A DNA stretch of 64,000 bases. Source: Billgrantia sulfidoxydans. Its GTDB lineage: Bacteria > Pseudomonadota > Gammaproteobacteria > Pseudomonadales > Halomonadaceae. Below the pieces are notes generated by a model. It saw only the letters and a list, made by a program, of their open reading frames with translations. It was not told the origin of the DNA and did no database searches. Location: contig NZ_CP053381.1 in NCBI RefSeq assembly GCF_017868775.1, positions 62,001 through 126,000 on the forward strand, given 5' to 3'. Made by a program: the position numbers and the translations under genes. The first letter of the stretch is position 1. Every line of letters starts with the position of its first letter. This document shows, one piece after another, positions 1 to 8,148 of this stretch.

Positions 1-1
1 C

Positions 2-259
2 AGGGAGCTGGAGTTCGCTCCTGCCGAAACCCTGCTGCCCGTGATGATGCGGCGCTTCGGCCTCGACCCGGTTGCCTGCGGCCGCGACCCGGCCATCCAT
101 GCCCTGCGTACCGTGTGCAGCGCCTGCTCGAAAGTCGCGACCTGCTGGCTGGCGCTGCGCCAGAATGCGCCTGCGCAAGCGTGCCGGGCCATGTGTCCCA
201 ACGCCGAGGCGCTCGAAGGGCTGGCGGCCCGCTCGCAGGACGACGGAACGATTCGGTAA
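2..259 (+). CDS. DUF6455 family small cysteine-rich protein (5' partial)
   Basis: The reading frame is open from the window edge, so the start codon lies outside; 85 residues are visible. The C-terminal part has a VCSACSKVATC cysteine cluster followed by a CRAMCPNAEAL motif, which matches the pattern of DUF6455 proteins, small proteins of unknown function in proteobacteria. The cysteine spacing could bind a metal, but that is inference. It converges on the MerR gene with only 11 bases between the stops. An internal GTG at 41 is possible as a start, but the frame runs on upstream with similar composition. Confidence 0.6.
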   Translation, partial: RELEFAPAETLLPVMMRRFGLDPVACGRDPAIHALRTVCSACSKVATCWLALRQNAPAQACRAMCPNAEALEGLAARSQDDGTIR

Positions 260-270
260 GCCTGCCTGGC

Positions 271-624
271 TCAGACAGTAGCCGCGCCCAGCCGCGTCAG
301 CAGGTCGTCGATCATGGCGATCTTGGCCTCGGCCTCGCGAATCTGGGCGCGGAACGTCTCGCGCTTGTCCCTCAGTCGGCTTTCCAGCTCGTCGCAGAAG
401 GGGGGCTCGGGGCGGAAGCGCGGCATTGCCTCGCGGATCTCGTCGAGGCTGAACTCCAGCTCGCGGGCGCGGCGCACGAAACGCAGCTCCGCCAGGGTCT
501 GCTCCGTGTACTCGCGATAGCCGTTGTCGCGCCTGAGCGGCGGCGTGATCACGCCGCGCTTCTCGTAGAATCGTATGGTGTCGCGGCCGAGCCCGCTGGC
601 CTTCTCCAGTTCACCGATCCGCAT
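271..624 (-). CDS. MerR family transcriptional regulator
   Basis: A 117-residue protein starting MRIGELEKASGL. It has the MerR winged helix-turn-helix (residues about 1-70, with the RFYEKRG and NGYREY signatures) and a C-terminal coiled coil for dimerisation (about 80-113). I chose the ATG at 624 because earlier in-frame starts would add 35 residues without family similarity and would run through the promoter. It has a single cysteine in the effector region, so it is not an obvious metal sensor of the CueR or ZntR kind; it may sense an electrophile or organic ligand. It is divergent from an alpha/beta hydrolase whose promoter has a typical MerR-type dyad. Confidence 0.88.
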   Translation of the reverse strand: MRIGELEKASGLGRDTIRFYEKRGVITPPLRRDNGYREYTEQTLAELRFVRRARELEFSLDEIREAMPRFRPEPPFCDELESRLRDKRETFRAQIREAEAKIAMIDDLLTRLGAATV

Positions 625-637
625 GGGGAAAAACGCC

Positions 638-669
638 TTGACTATGGAGTTGGCTCCACACCTTACCAT
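638..669 (+). promoter_or_regulatory. MerR-type promoter of the hydrolase gene
   Basis: A -35 like TTGACT (638-643) and a -10 like TACCAT (664-669) are separated by 20 bases, longer than the usual 17. Between them is the perfect dyad TGGAG-TTGG-CTCCA (645-658). An over-long spacer containing a dyad is the hallmark of promoters that MerR proteins activate by untwisting DNA. It points toward the hydrolase and overlaps the leader of the MerR gene, so autoregulation is likely. Confidence 0.7.
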
Positions 670-722
670 GGTTTGATGTGCCCGCATGGGGCGATCACGA
701 GACATGGTGAGGAGGCAACGAG

Positions 723-1619
723 ATGGCACCCAAGCTCGAGGAGCGCCAGGTAGAGACCGGTGACGGCGTGGCCATTGCCGCGCGTTTCGTCACCCCGGCA
801 AATCCCACGGCGGCGGTGCTGATCGCTCCGGCCATGGGCGTGCCCCAGCGCTTCTATGCCCCGCTGGCGCAGTGGCTGGCGAGGCAAGGGATGGCCGTGG
901 CCACCTTCGACTATCGCGGCATGGGGGCCTCGCGTCCGTCGCATCTCAGAGGCTTCGAAGCCACCATCCTCGACTGGGCGCGCTTTGATGCCGCGGCGAT
1001 GCTCGAGGCGCTGGAGCGACAGGCGCCGGGGCTGCCGCGCTACTGGATCGGCCACAGCCTTGGCGGGCAGATTCCGCCGCTGGTGCCGGGGCACGAGCGG
1101 CTCGAGCGCATCGTTACCGTGGCCTGCGGCAGCGGCTACTGGCGCGAGAACGCACCGGCGCTGAAGCGGCGTGTGTGGCTGTTCTGGTTCGGTGCCGTGC
1201 CCCTGCTCACGCCGCTGCTGGGCTATTTTCCCGGCCAGCGGCTCAACATGGTGGGCGACCTGCCCCGCGGCGTGGTCGAGCAGTGGCGGCGCTGGTGCCT
1301 CGACCCGGAATACGCGGTGGGGGCGGAGTCCGGCGTGCGCGAACGCTTCGCCGCCGTGCGTACGCCGGTGGTCTCGCTCTCCTTCAGCGACGACGACTTC
1401 ATGTCGGCGCGCAACACCGAGTCACTGCACGGTTTCTACGCCAACGCGCCGCGCATCCTGCTGCGCATCCGACCCCGGGAGGCGGGCCTGGCCCGTATCG
1501 GCCACTTCGGCTTCTTCCGCGCCGAGCACGAGCAGGCGCTGTGGCAGCGTTACCTGCTGCCGGCACTGCAGGGCCGCCTGGCGCAAACCGCGGCAACGGA
1601 CACGTTCGTGCGGCCGTGA
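723..1619 (+). CDS. alpha/beta hydrolase
   Basis: A 298-residue alpha/beta hydrolase. The nucleophile elbow is GHSLGG (residues 110-115, Ser112). Likely acid and base residues lie in the FSDDDF and GHFGFF segments near the C-terminus. A GAGG ribosome-binding site lies just before the ATG. There is no signal peptide, so it is cytoplasmic. The substrate cannot be read from sequence; esterase or lipase-like activity is plausible. It is divergent from a MerR regulator with a dedicated MerR-type promoter, so it is probably induced by that regulator's ligand. Its stop codon is one base from the stop of the convergent MocR gene, leaving no room for a hairpin terminator. Confidence 0.85.
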   Translation: MAPKLEERQVETGDGVAIAARFVTPANPTAAVLIAPAMGVPQRFYAPLAQWLARQGMAVATFDYRGMGASRPSHLRGFEATILDWARFDAAAMLEALERQAPGLPRYWIGHSLGGQIPPLVPGHERLERIVTVACGSGYWRENAPALKRRVWLFWFGAVPLLTPLLGYFPGQRLNMVGDLPRGVVEQWRRWCLDPEYAVGAESGVRERFAAVRTPVVSLSFSDDDFMSARNTESLHGFYANAPRILLRIRPREAGLARIGHFGFFRAEHEQALWQRYLLPALQGRLAQTAATDTFVRP

Positions 1620-1620
1620 G

Positions 1621-3051
1621 TCAGGCCGGCACTTCCTGCTCCAGCAGCGCTGCCACCGCCTCGCCGACGTGCCTGAGGCCGGCTTCGACGGCGGGCGTCA
1701 TCGCCGCGGCATAATTCAGGCGCAGGCAGTGGCGAAACTTGCCCGAGGCCGAGAACAGCGAGCCCGGCGTGATGTGCAGCCCCTCGCCCATCAGTTGCTC
1801 GTTGAGGCGCACGCAGTCGACGGCGCCCGGCAGCTCCAGCCACAGCAGGAAGCCGCCCTGGGGATAGCTGACCCCGGTACCGGGCGGGAAGTAGCGCAGC
1901 ACCCAGTCGATCATGATGTCGCGATGCCGGCGGTACTGGCGCACCATCTCGCGCAGGTGGCGTTCGTAGTGGCCGTGCTGGACGAACTCGGCCACGGCGA
2001 GCTGCGGCAGCGTGGCCGAGGCGCCGGTGGAGACGTACTTCATGTGCAGCGCCTGGTCGCGGTAGCGCCCCGGCGCCATCCAGCCCACCCTTAGCCCGGG
2101 CACCAGCGTCTTGGAGAAGGCGCTGCACAGCAGCACCCGGCCGTCGTCGTCGAAGCTCTTGAGCGTGCGCGGCCGGGGCGTATCGAAGGCGAGGTCGCCA
2201 TAGATGTCGTCCTCGACGATGGCCACGTCGAAGCGCTGTGCCAGCGCCACCAGGGCCTGCTTGCGCGCCTCGGGCATGGTGTAGCCGAGCGGGTTGTTGC
2301 AGGTGGGCGTGACCTGGATCGCCTTGATCGGCCACTGTTCCAGCGCCAGCTCCAGCGCTTCGAGGCTGATGCCCGTGCGCGGGTCGGTGGGGATCTCCAG
2401 CGCCTTGAGCTTGTGGGCCTTGAGGATCTGCATGGTGCCGTAGAAGCTCGGCGAATCCACGGCCACCACGTCGCCGGGCTCGGTCAGGGTGCGCAGGGCC
2501 AGCGACAGCGCCTCCTGGCAGCCGGTGGTGATGAGCACGTCGTCGGGATGCAGCAGGCAGCCCGACTTGTCGGCCAGGCGCACGATCTGGCGGCGCAGCT
2601 CGAGGCTGCCCGGCAGGCTGTCGTAGTTGAGCCCATGAGCCGCCACGTGCCGGTGCAGGGTGGCCAGCTGGCTCTGCAGCGGGCGCAGGCTGGCGGCCGC
2701 GAGATCCGGAATGCCGCGCCCCAGCATCAGCAGGCGGTCCTCCTCGGGAGCGCGCGCCACCAGCTCCAGTACCTGGTCCCACTGGGAGACGTCGAGCGGG
2801 CGCTGGGCCGGGCGCGACACCTTCGGTAGCACGCTCGGGGTCGGCCGCGGCAGCACATAGTAGCCCGAGCGGGGACGGGCTTCGGCCAGGCCGGACGCCT
2901 CGAGTCGCCGGTAGGCCTCCTGCGCCGTGGAGACACTGACGCCAAGCTCGCGGCAGAGCGCGCGCACGGAGGGTAGCCGGTCGCCGACGCGATACTGCCC
3001 CTGCTCGATGCGCTGGGCCAGGGCCTGTGCCACCTGATCGTAACGTTTCAT
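1621..3051 (-). CDS. MocR/PdxR-type GntR regulator with aminotransferase domain
   Basis: A 476-residue fusion of an N-terminal GntR winged helix (residues about 1-68, RLPSVRALCRELGVS) to a fold-type I aminotransferase-like domain (about 100-470). The PLP lysine is K314 in SAFSKTLVPGLRVGW, with N253 and the DDIYGD segment (281-286) forming the cofactor pocket. The cofactor residues are intact, so it should bind PLP. MocR regulators commonly control a divergent gene; here the divergent gene encodes a DUF1127 protein, and the gap between them holds repeated TGTAT/ATACA sites. The effector and any enzymatic activity are unknown. Confidence 0.9.
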   Translation of the reverse strand: MKRYDQVAQALAQRIEQGQYRVGDRLPSVRALCRELGVSVSTAQEAYRRLEASGLAEARPRSGYYVLPRPTPSVLPKVSRPAQRPLDVSQWDQVLELVARAPEEDRLLMLGRGIPDLAAASLRPLQSQLATLHRHVAAHGLNYDSLPGSLELRRQIVRLADKSGCLLHPDDVLITTGCQEALSLALRTLTEPGDVVAVDSPSFYGTMQILKAHKLKALEIPTDPRTGISLEALELALEQWPIKAIQVTPTCNNPLGYTMPEARKQALVALAQRFDVAIVEDDIYGDLAFDTPRPRTLKSFDDDGRVLLCSAFSKTLVPGLRVGWMAPGRYRDQALHMKYVSTGASATLPQLAVAEFVQHGHYERHLREMVRQYRRHRDIMIDWVLRYFPPGTGVSYPQGGFLLWLELPGAVDCVRLNEQLMGEGLHITPGSLFSASGKFRHCLRLNYAAAMTPAVEAGLRHVGEAVAALLEQEVPA

Positions 3052-3080
3052 GACAGAGTCGCCAAACTGTTCCTGCGTAC

Positions 3081-3167
3081 GGTACAGAAGAGGAAATTGC
3101 GGACGATACAGAGCCAGAATAGCCCCAACTGTATCGTAAAACTAATTTTATATTGAATCTGTATTGG
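3081..3167. promoter_or_regulatory. Candidate MocR operator array
   Basis: The gap between the MocR and DUF1127 genes contains a perfect 9-base inverted repeat, ACGATACAG (3103-3111) and CTGTATCGT (3129-3137). Two further half sites flank it: GGTACAG (3081-3087) and CTGTATTGG (3159-3167). The region is A/T-rich compared with its surroundings. Mixed direct and inverted half sites are typical of MocR dimers, which carry two DNA-binding heads. The assignment to the adjacent regulator is inference from position. Confidence 0.6.
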
Positions 3168-3217
3168 TTTTTTGCACGCACGTAGCCTGTCAGAACCCAC
3201 CGACAGGAGACGCCGCC

Positions 3218-3382
3218 ATGTTTCTCGAACGCTTCATTCAACTGTCCCGCTGGATCAGGAGCCGGCAACGGCGCCACCGTACCCGCTGCGACCTGCGCCA
3301 TCTCGACGACCATCTGCTGGCCGATATCGGGCTCGACCGGGCCACGGTCGAGCGTGAGGTGCGCAAGCCGTTCTGGCGTTGA
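3218..3382 (+). CDS. DUF1127 small arginine-rich protein
   Basis: A 54-residue basic protein starting MFLERFIQL, preceded by an AGGAG ribosome-binding site. The core LRHLDDHLLADIGLDRATVEREVRKPFW matches the DUF1127 (YjiS-like) family. Members studied in alphaproteobacteria bind RNA or act in phosphate and stress responses, but no function is established for this one. It is the first gene divergent from the MocR regulator and is its most likely target. Confidence 0.8.
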   Translation: MFLERFIQLSRWIRSRQRRHRTRCDLRHLDDHLLADIGLDRATVEREVRKPFWR

Positions 3383-3470
3383 GGTCCAGGGCGTGACGGG
3401 AACCCCCGACGCTGCGCGATGCCCTAAGAAGGAGGAGGCGAGCCACCAGGCAGCCAAGGAGGAGCCAGCC

Positions 3471-3866
3471 ATGATAGAGACGCTACCGGCCCCCGAATAC
3501 GTGGCGGCGTTTCGCATCTCGGGCACGCTGCACAGCGCGGACTACGACGTACTGATCCCTGCCATCGAGTCGAAGCTCGAGCACAACGAGCATATCGGCG
3601 TGCTGGCCGACATGACCGACTTCGACCACATGACGGCCGGCGCCCTGCTGCGCGACCTGGCCTACGCCATGAGCAAGCTGGGCGAATATCACCGCTTCAA
3701 GCGTGCCGCGGTGATCGCCGACAAGCGCTGGATCGAGACGACCACCAAGCTGGCCGCCAAGCTGTTCCCCAATACCGAAGCGCGCCTGTTCCATGCCGGT
3801 GAGCTGGAGGAGGCCATGCGCTGGGTCGCCGGCTTTCGCCGCGACCTGATCAACGGCGGGTTATGA
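3471..3866 (+). CDS. SpoIIAA-like / STAS-type domain protein
   Basis: A 131-residue protein starting MIETLPAPEYVAAFRISGTL. It matches the SpoIIAA-like family (PF11964 type), which has a STAS fold and is found widely in bacteria without a settled role. There is no signal peptide. I preferred the ATG at 3471 with an AAGGAGGAGCC ribosome-binding site over an upstream extension with no family similarity. Its stop codon overlaps the end of the convergent MFS gene by six bases. Confidence 0.8.
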   Translation: MIETLPAPEYVAAFRISGTLHSADYDVLIPAIESKLEHNEHIGVLADMTDFDHMTAGALLRDLAYAMSKLGEYHRFKRAAVIADKRWIETTTKLAAKLFPNTEARLFHAGELEEAMRWVAGFRRDLINGGL

Positions 3867-5069
3867 AGGCGCGGTAGCGGCGGCCCGCTCGCCGTGCCAC
3901 TGGCGCAGCAGCCAGGCGAAGGCCAGCCCCAGCGCGAGCAGCCACAGCCCGGCGCCGGCCAGCAGCCAGCCGCTGTCGGCCAGGCGTAGCACCAGCCCGC
4001 CGAGGCTGACGCCTACCGACTGACCGAGGAACAGGCAGCCGGCGAACACCGCCATGGCGGTGCCGCGCATGGTCGGGGCCATCTGAGTGGCGTTGATCTG
4101 CAGCGTGCTGTGCATCATGTAGAAACCCAGCCCGGCGGCGAAGGCGCCAGCGGTGGCCAGGGCCGGCAGCGGGGATAGCGCCAGCCCGACGAAGCCGAGC
4201 CCCATCAGCACGCCGCCGCCCGCGGCCAGGCCCGGCTCTCCCAGTCGGGCGACCAGCGTTCGCGCCAGGGCCGCGAAAATCAGCCCGCCCACGCCGAACA
4301 GTGCCACCATCAGTCCCGCCTGGGTCAACGAGACCTCCAGGCTGTTGTAGAGGTGGCTGGCGACGAAGGCCAGCGCGCCGAAGGCGGCGATCCCCTCGAG
4401 AAATACCAGTGCCAGGATGCGCCGGGCGCGGGCGATCAGCAGCACCTCGCGAATGCGCGAGAAGAAGGCGATGCGGCCCTGCTCGGCCTTGGGTGGCGAC
4501 AGGGCCGGCTGGCGCCGCAGGGCTTCGAGCAGCAGCCCGCCTGCGGCGACGAACAGCAGCGTGAGCAGCATGAATGCCGCCTGCCAGCCCAGCGTGTCGG
4601 CCAGGAAACCGCCCGCCACCTGCCCCGAGATCAGTCCCAATACCGCGCCCGATAGCATGTGAGCCAGGGTGACCTGGCGCCGCTCGTAGGGCACGTTGTC
4701 GCCCACCCAGGCCATGGAGAGCGGGATGATCGCCGCGGCGGTGGCGCCGTTCAGGGTGCGGAACAGCAGCAACATGGGCAGCGACTCGGCCAGCGCCGAG
4801 CCCAGCGCGCCCACGGCACAGGCCAGGGTGGCCAGGCCGATCACCCGCAGGGTGCCGTGGCGGTCGCCCAGCGGGCCGTAGGCGAGCTGCATCACGCCGT
4901 AGGCGATGGCGAACAGGGTGATGTTCTGCGCCACATCGGCCACCGGCCGGGCGAAGGCCTGCGACAGTGCCGGCAGCATGGCGTCGGTGACGCGCATCGA
5001 GGCCATGCTGGCGAAGCCGGCCAATGCCAGCAGCAGGATGACGAGGCGGGGCGCTGCGCTGCCGCTCAT
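3861..5069 (-). CDS. MFS transporter (drug exporter-like)
   Basis: A 402-residue major facilitator with about 12 hydrophobic segments. The loop after helix 2 carries GPLGDRHGTLRV, a form of MFS motif A. The start MSGSAAPRL at 5069 gives an ATGA overlap with the stop of the upstream MFS gene, so the two are translationally coupled. A pair of unlike MFS proteins in one transcript is unusual; both look like proton-driven exporters of small molecules. The substrate is unknown. Confidence 0.85.
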   Translation of the reverse strand: MSGSAAPRLVILLLALAGFASMASMRVTDAMLPALSQAFARPVADVAQNITLFAIAYGVMQLAYGPLGDRHGTLRVIGLATLACAVGALGSALAESLPMLLLFRTLNGATAAAIIPLSMAWVGDNVPYERRQVTLAHMLSGAVLGLISGQVAGGFLADTLGWQAAFMLLTLLFVAAGGLLLEALRRQPALSPPKAEQGRIAFFSRIREVLLIARARRILALVFLEGIAAFGALAFVASHLYNSLEVSLTQAGLMVALFGVGGLIFAALARTLVARLGEPGLAAGGGVLMGLGFVGLALSPLPALATAGAFAAGLGFYMMHSTLQINATQMAPTMRGTAMAVFAGCLFLGQSVGVSLGGLVLRLADSGWLLAGAGLWLLALGLAFAWLLRQWHGERAAATAPS

Positions 5070-6286
5070 CGCGACGAACCTGCCTGGCCGGCGGCCGCCG
5101 CCTGACTGGCAGGCCGCACCAGCAGCAGATAGGCCAACAGGGAGAGTACACCGCCCAGGCCGATGGAGACGGCCATGGTCAGCGAGGTGCCGTCGTGGAA
5201 GCGGCCGACCAGCGCCCCGCCGAGGGCGGCGAGGGTCATCTGCAGGAAGCCGAACAGCGAGGAGGCCGAGCCGGCGCACTGCGGGTTCGGCGCCAGTGCC
5301 CCGGACATGCTCTGCGGCATGACGATGCCGAAACCGACCAGAAACAGGATGTGCGGCCCGATCACCGCCCACGGCGTGTAGATCGCCGCCGCCGCCAGAC
5401 CGGCCATGGTGAGACCGGCCAGCGCGCAGATCGAGGTGGCCAGCAGCAGCAGTCGGTCACGGCCCAGGCGGTGGCTGAAGCGCCCGCTGATCAGGGTACC
5501 GCTGAAGAAACCGGCGACGATCAACGTGAAGCCGATCCCATAGCCGAAGGGCGACATGCCCATGAACTCGATCAGCACGAAGGAGGAGCCGGAGAGAAAC
5601 GCGAACAGGCCGGTGAAGCCGCTGGCGTTGACCAGCGTATAGCCCATGAATGCACGCTGACCGAGCAGCATGCGGTAATTCTGCAGGATGGTGGCGGGAT
5701 GCACCGACTGGCGATTCTCCCGCGCCAGCGGTTCCGGCATGAGAAAGGCGAGCACCAGCAGCATCGCCGCGGCGTAGATCGTCAACAGCACGAAGATCGA
5801 TTCCCAGCCGAAGAACAGCAGCAGCCCCGCGCCGACGATGGGGGCCAGGGCGGGGGCGAGCGCCATGGTGCTGGCCATGTAGGAGAGCACGCGTCCGGCC
5901 TCGATGGGGCCATGGATGTCGCGCACCGCGGCACGGCCCAGCACCGGGCCGGCGGCGCCGCCCAGCGCCTGCAGGAAGCGCCCGGCCAGCAGCCACTCGA
6001 TGCTCGGTGCGAAGGCGCACAGCAGGCTGGCCAGTAGGAACAGGCCGAAGCCGGCGATCATCACCGGCCTGCGCCCGAAGCGGTCGGAGATCGGGCCGCA
6101 GAACAGCTGGGCCACGGCGAAGCCGGCCATGTACAGGCTCAGCGTCAGCTGGATCTGGTCGGGACCGGTGTCGAGCGCCGCGGCCATCGCCGGCATCGCC
6201 GGCAGGTACATGTCGGTGGCCAGCGGACCCAGCGCGGTCAGCGCCGCCAGCGTGATCACCATGGCGGGGGACTTCAGCCTCAGCAC
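5066..6286 (-). CDS. Bcr/CflA-type MFS multidrug transporter
   Basis: A 406-residue protein with about 12 transmembrane segments. It has the N-terminal signature of the Bcr/CflA subfamily (TDMYLPAMPAMAAAL) and motif A as DRFGRRPVM. These proteins export drugs or amino acids such as cysteine. I chose a GTG start at 6286 because AGGAGA lies seven bases upstream; an ATG nine codons earlier (6313) has no good ribosome-binding site. It is coupled to the second MFS gene by a four-base stop/start overlap. The LysR gene upstream on the same strand could regulate it, or could serve the DoxX side. Confidence 0.85.
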   Translation of the reverse strand: MLRLKSPAMVITLAALTALGPLATDMYLPAMPAMAAALDTGPDQIQLTLSLYMAGFAVAQLFCGPISDRFGRRPVMIAGFGLFLLASLLCAFAPSIEWLLAGRFLQALGGAAGPVLGRAAVRDIHGPIEAGRVLSYMASTMALAPALAPIVGAGLLLFFGWESIFVLLTIYAAAMLLVLAFLMPEPLARENRQSVHPATILQNYRMLLGQRAFMGYTLVNASGFTGLFAFLSGSSFVLIEFMGMSPFGYGIGFTLIVAGFFSGTLISGRFSHRLGRDRLLLLATSICALAGLTMAGLAAAAIYTPWAVIGPHILFLVGFGIVMPQSMSGALAPNPQCAGSASSLFGFLQMTLAALGGALVGRFHDGTSLTMAVSIGLGGVLSLLAYLLLVRPASQAAAAGQAGSSR

Positions 6287-6509
6287 GTCGCATTCTCCTG
6301 AAGTGGCAAACAACGATCGGCGGGCGCCGCTTCCCCGCTCGGTGTGGAGCCTGAGGTTGCGGTGCCCGCCAGTCGTTAGCCTGCTTATTGTAGCCGAAAT
6401 CGCTCGCGATATCCTGCGCCAGGAGCCGACCTTTTCGTTTCATTTGAAACTATATAAGGGGGCGGCCTCGACCGCAACGGCTTGGCGATCGGTCAAATCC
6501 GACAGACGG

Positions 6510-7430
6510 CTAGTCGAAACGATCCCAGTGGGGGGGATCGCCGAAGTAGCCGTCAAGGAAGTCGACGAAGCAGCGTACCTTGCTCGCCAGCAGTTGGCGA
6601 TGGGCATACACCGCATAGAGCGACATCGGCTCGGGCTCGTGCTCCGCCAGGATGACCTGCAGTTTTCCTTCCTTGATCGCGGAACCCGAGATGAAGGTGG
6701 GCTGCAGGGCGAGGCCGCCACCGGCGATGGCCGCTTCGACCAGTACATCGCCATTGTTGCTGATGAAGTCGCTGTTGACCTGGTCGCCGCGCTGCGGGTC
6801 GTGCCCCGGCAGCCAGCGCAGCAGCGACTCACCGGCCTCCTGCTCCATGTAGCTGTAGCGCAGGTAGCGATGCGCCTCGAGGTCTTCCGGGCACCGGGGC
6901 GTACCGTACCGCTTCAGATACTCGGGTGAGGCGCACAGCACCAGGCGGATCGGTGCGATCCGCTTGGCGATCAACGAGGAACTCTTCAGGTGGCCGATGC
7001 GCAGGGCGACGTCGAATCCCTCCTCGACGATGTCGACCTTGCGGTCGTTCAGCTGCAGGTCGATGCCGACGGCGGGATGGGCGCGCTGAAAGTCGCTCAG
7101 CAACGGGGCCAGGTGGCGGATGGCGAAGGAGACCGGGGCGCTGATACGCAGCCGGCCCCGGGCCTGGGTCTGCAGGTCGCCAAGCTGATGCTCCATGTCG
7201 TCCACGTCGTTGAGCAGTTGCTGGGCGCGCGGGTAGAGGCGTGCGCCGGCCTCGGTCAGGTGGCTCTTGCGGGTGGTGCGGTTGAGCAGTCGCACCCCCA
7301 GACGCTGCTCGAGCTGCGAGACGTACTTGCTGACGAGCTGGGGGGAGAGCTCCAGCCGCTCGGCGGCACGGGTGAAGCTGCCTTCGCTGACGACCGTGAC
7401 GAAGGCGCGCATGGCATCGATACGATCCAT
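6510..7430 (-). CDS. LysR family transcriptional regulator
   Basis: A 306-residue LysR protein with an N-terminal winged helix (FVTVVSEGSFTRAAERLELSPQLVSKYVSQLE, residues about 10-41) and a C-terminal effector domain. The sequence resembles the large proteobacterial group of LysR repressors and activators of detoxification and quinone-related genes. It is divergent from the DoxX gene, and the gap holds a strong interrupted palindrome at 7459-7481, so DoxX is the probable target. The inducer is unknown. Confidence 0.9.
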   Translation of the reverse strand: MDRIDAMRAFVTVVSEGSFTRAAERLELSPQLVSKYVSQLEQRLGVRLLNRTTRKSHLTEAGARLYPRAQQLLNDVDDMEHQLGDLQTQARGRLRISAPVSFAIRHLAPLLSDFQRAHPAVGIDLQLNDRKVDIVEEGFDVALRIGHLKSSSLIAKRIAPIRLVLCASPEYLKRYGTPRCPEDLEAHRYLRYSYMEQEAGESLLRWLPGHDPQRGDQVNSDFISNNGDVLVEAAIAGGGLALQPTFISGSAIKEGKLQVILAEHEPEPMSLYAVYAHRQLLASKVRCFVDFLDGYFGDPPHWDRFD

Positions 7431-7458
7431 CGGTTCCTCACAGAGAATGGATGCCTAC

Positions 7459-7481
7459 ATTATCAACGTAACGTTGCTAAT
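7459..7481. promoter_or_regulatory. Candidate LysR operator
   Basis: An odd palindrome centred on 7470: ATTATCAACGT, a central A, then ACGTTGCTAAT. The 11-base arms have a single mismatch and contain the T-N11-A core expected of LysR sites. It lies 29 bases before the LysR start and about 110 bases before the DoxX start, as expected for a shared control site. Confidence 0.65.
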
Positions 7482-7591
7482 GATCCAACGAATGCCCTCT
7501 TAGTTTCGCTATTTGGCGATAGTAAAGTGGCGTCATCCCCTCGGGGCGAGCCCCGTGACACGACCACAGAAACCGATTCGAGGTAACCATC

Positions 7592-8068
7592 ATGAACACA
7601 CGATTCGTCCAGGCCCTGTTTTCCTCCCGCAGTGGCGTGGCCGCCCTGGTCCTGCGGGTCCCGGTGGGGCTGATCCTGGCCGCCCACGGCGCGCAGAAGC
7701 TGTTCGGCTGGTTCGGCGGCTACGGCCTGGAAGGCACCGGCCAGTGGCTGGCGAGCATCGGCCTGGCGCCGGGCTATCTGATGGCGCTGCTGGCCGGTGG
7801 CGCCGAGTTCTTCGGCGGGCTGGCGCTGGTGCTGGGCCTGCTGACCCGCCCGGCGGCGCTGGTATCGGCCTTTACCATGCTGGTGGCGATTTTCGCCGTG
7901 CATATCGGCAACGGTCTGTTCATGGCCAACAACGGCTACGAATACGCCTTGACCCTGTTCGTCGCCACCCTGGCCCTGGCCATTCAGGGCGGCGGACGGT
8001 TCGCACTGGACAGCCTGCTGGCACAGCGCTTCGTGGGTGCCCAGCGGCGCGCCGCCACCGGGCGGTGA
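7592..8068 (+). CDS. DoxX family membrane protein
   Basis: A 158-residue protein with four predicted transmembrane segments and the DoxX signatures LRVPVGLILAAHGAQKLFGWFGGYG and FFGGLALVLGLLTRPAALV. DoxX-type proteins are linked to quinone or thiol redox stress, but the exact role is not established. It is the first gene of a plus-strand set with a glutathionyl-hydroquinone reductase and a ring-opening dioxygenase-like protein, which suggests quinone or catechol defence. Confidence 0.88.
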   Translation: MNTRFVQALFSSRSGVAALVLRVPVGLILAAHGAQKLFGWFGGYGLEGTGQWLASIGLAPGYLMALLAGGAEFFGGLALVLGLLTRPAALVSAFTMLVAIFAVHIGNGLFMANNGYEYALTLFVATLALAIQGGGRFALDSLLAQRFVGAQRRAATGR

Positions 8069-8148
8069 GCGGCGGATCGCCGCGCGAGTGTCATCGACCC
8101 TTCGCTCCTTCCTCCCTGAGGGGAAGGGGCTCGTCACAGGAGAAGAGC

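Noticed and set aside
1550..3526. 658-codon minus-strand frame opposite and overlapping the MocR gene
   Set aside because: It is a frame-shifted shadow of the MocR gene, Ala/Arg/Gly-rich, without family similarity.
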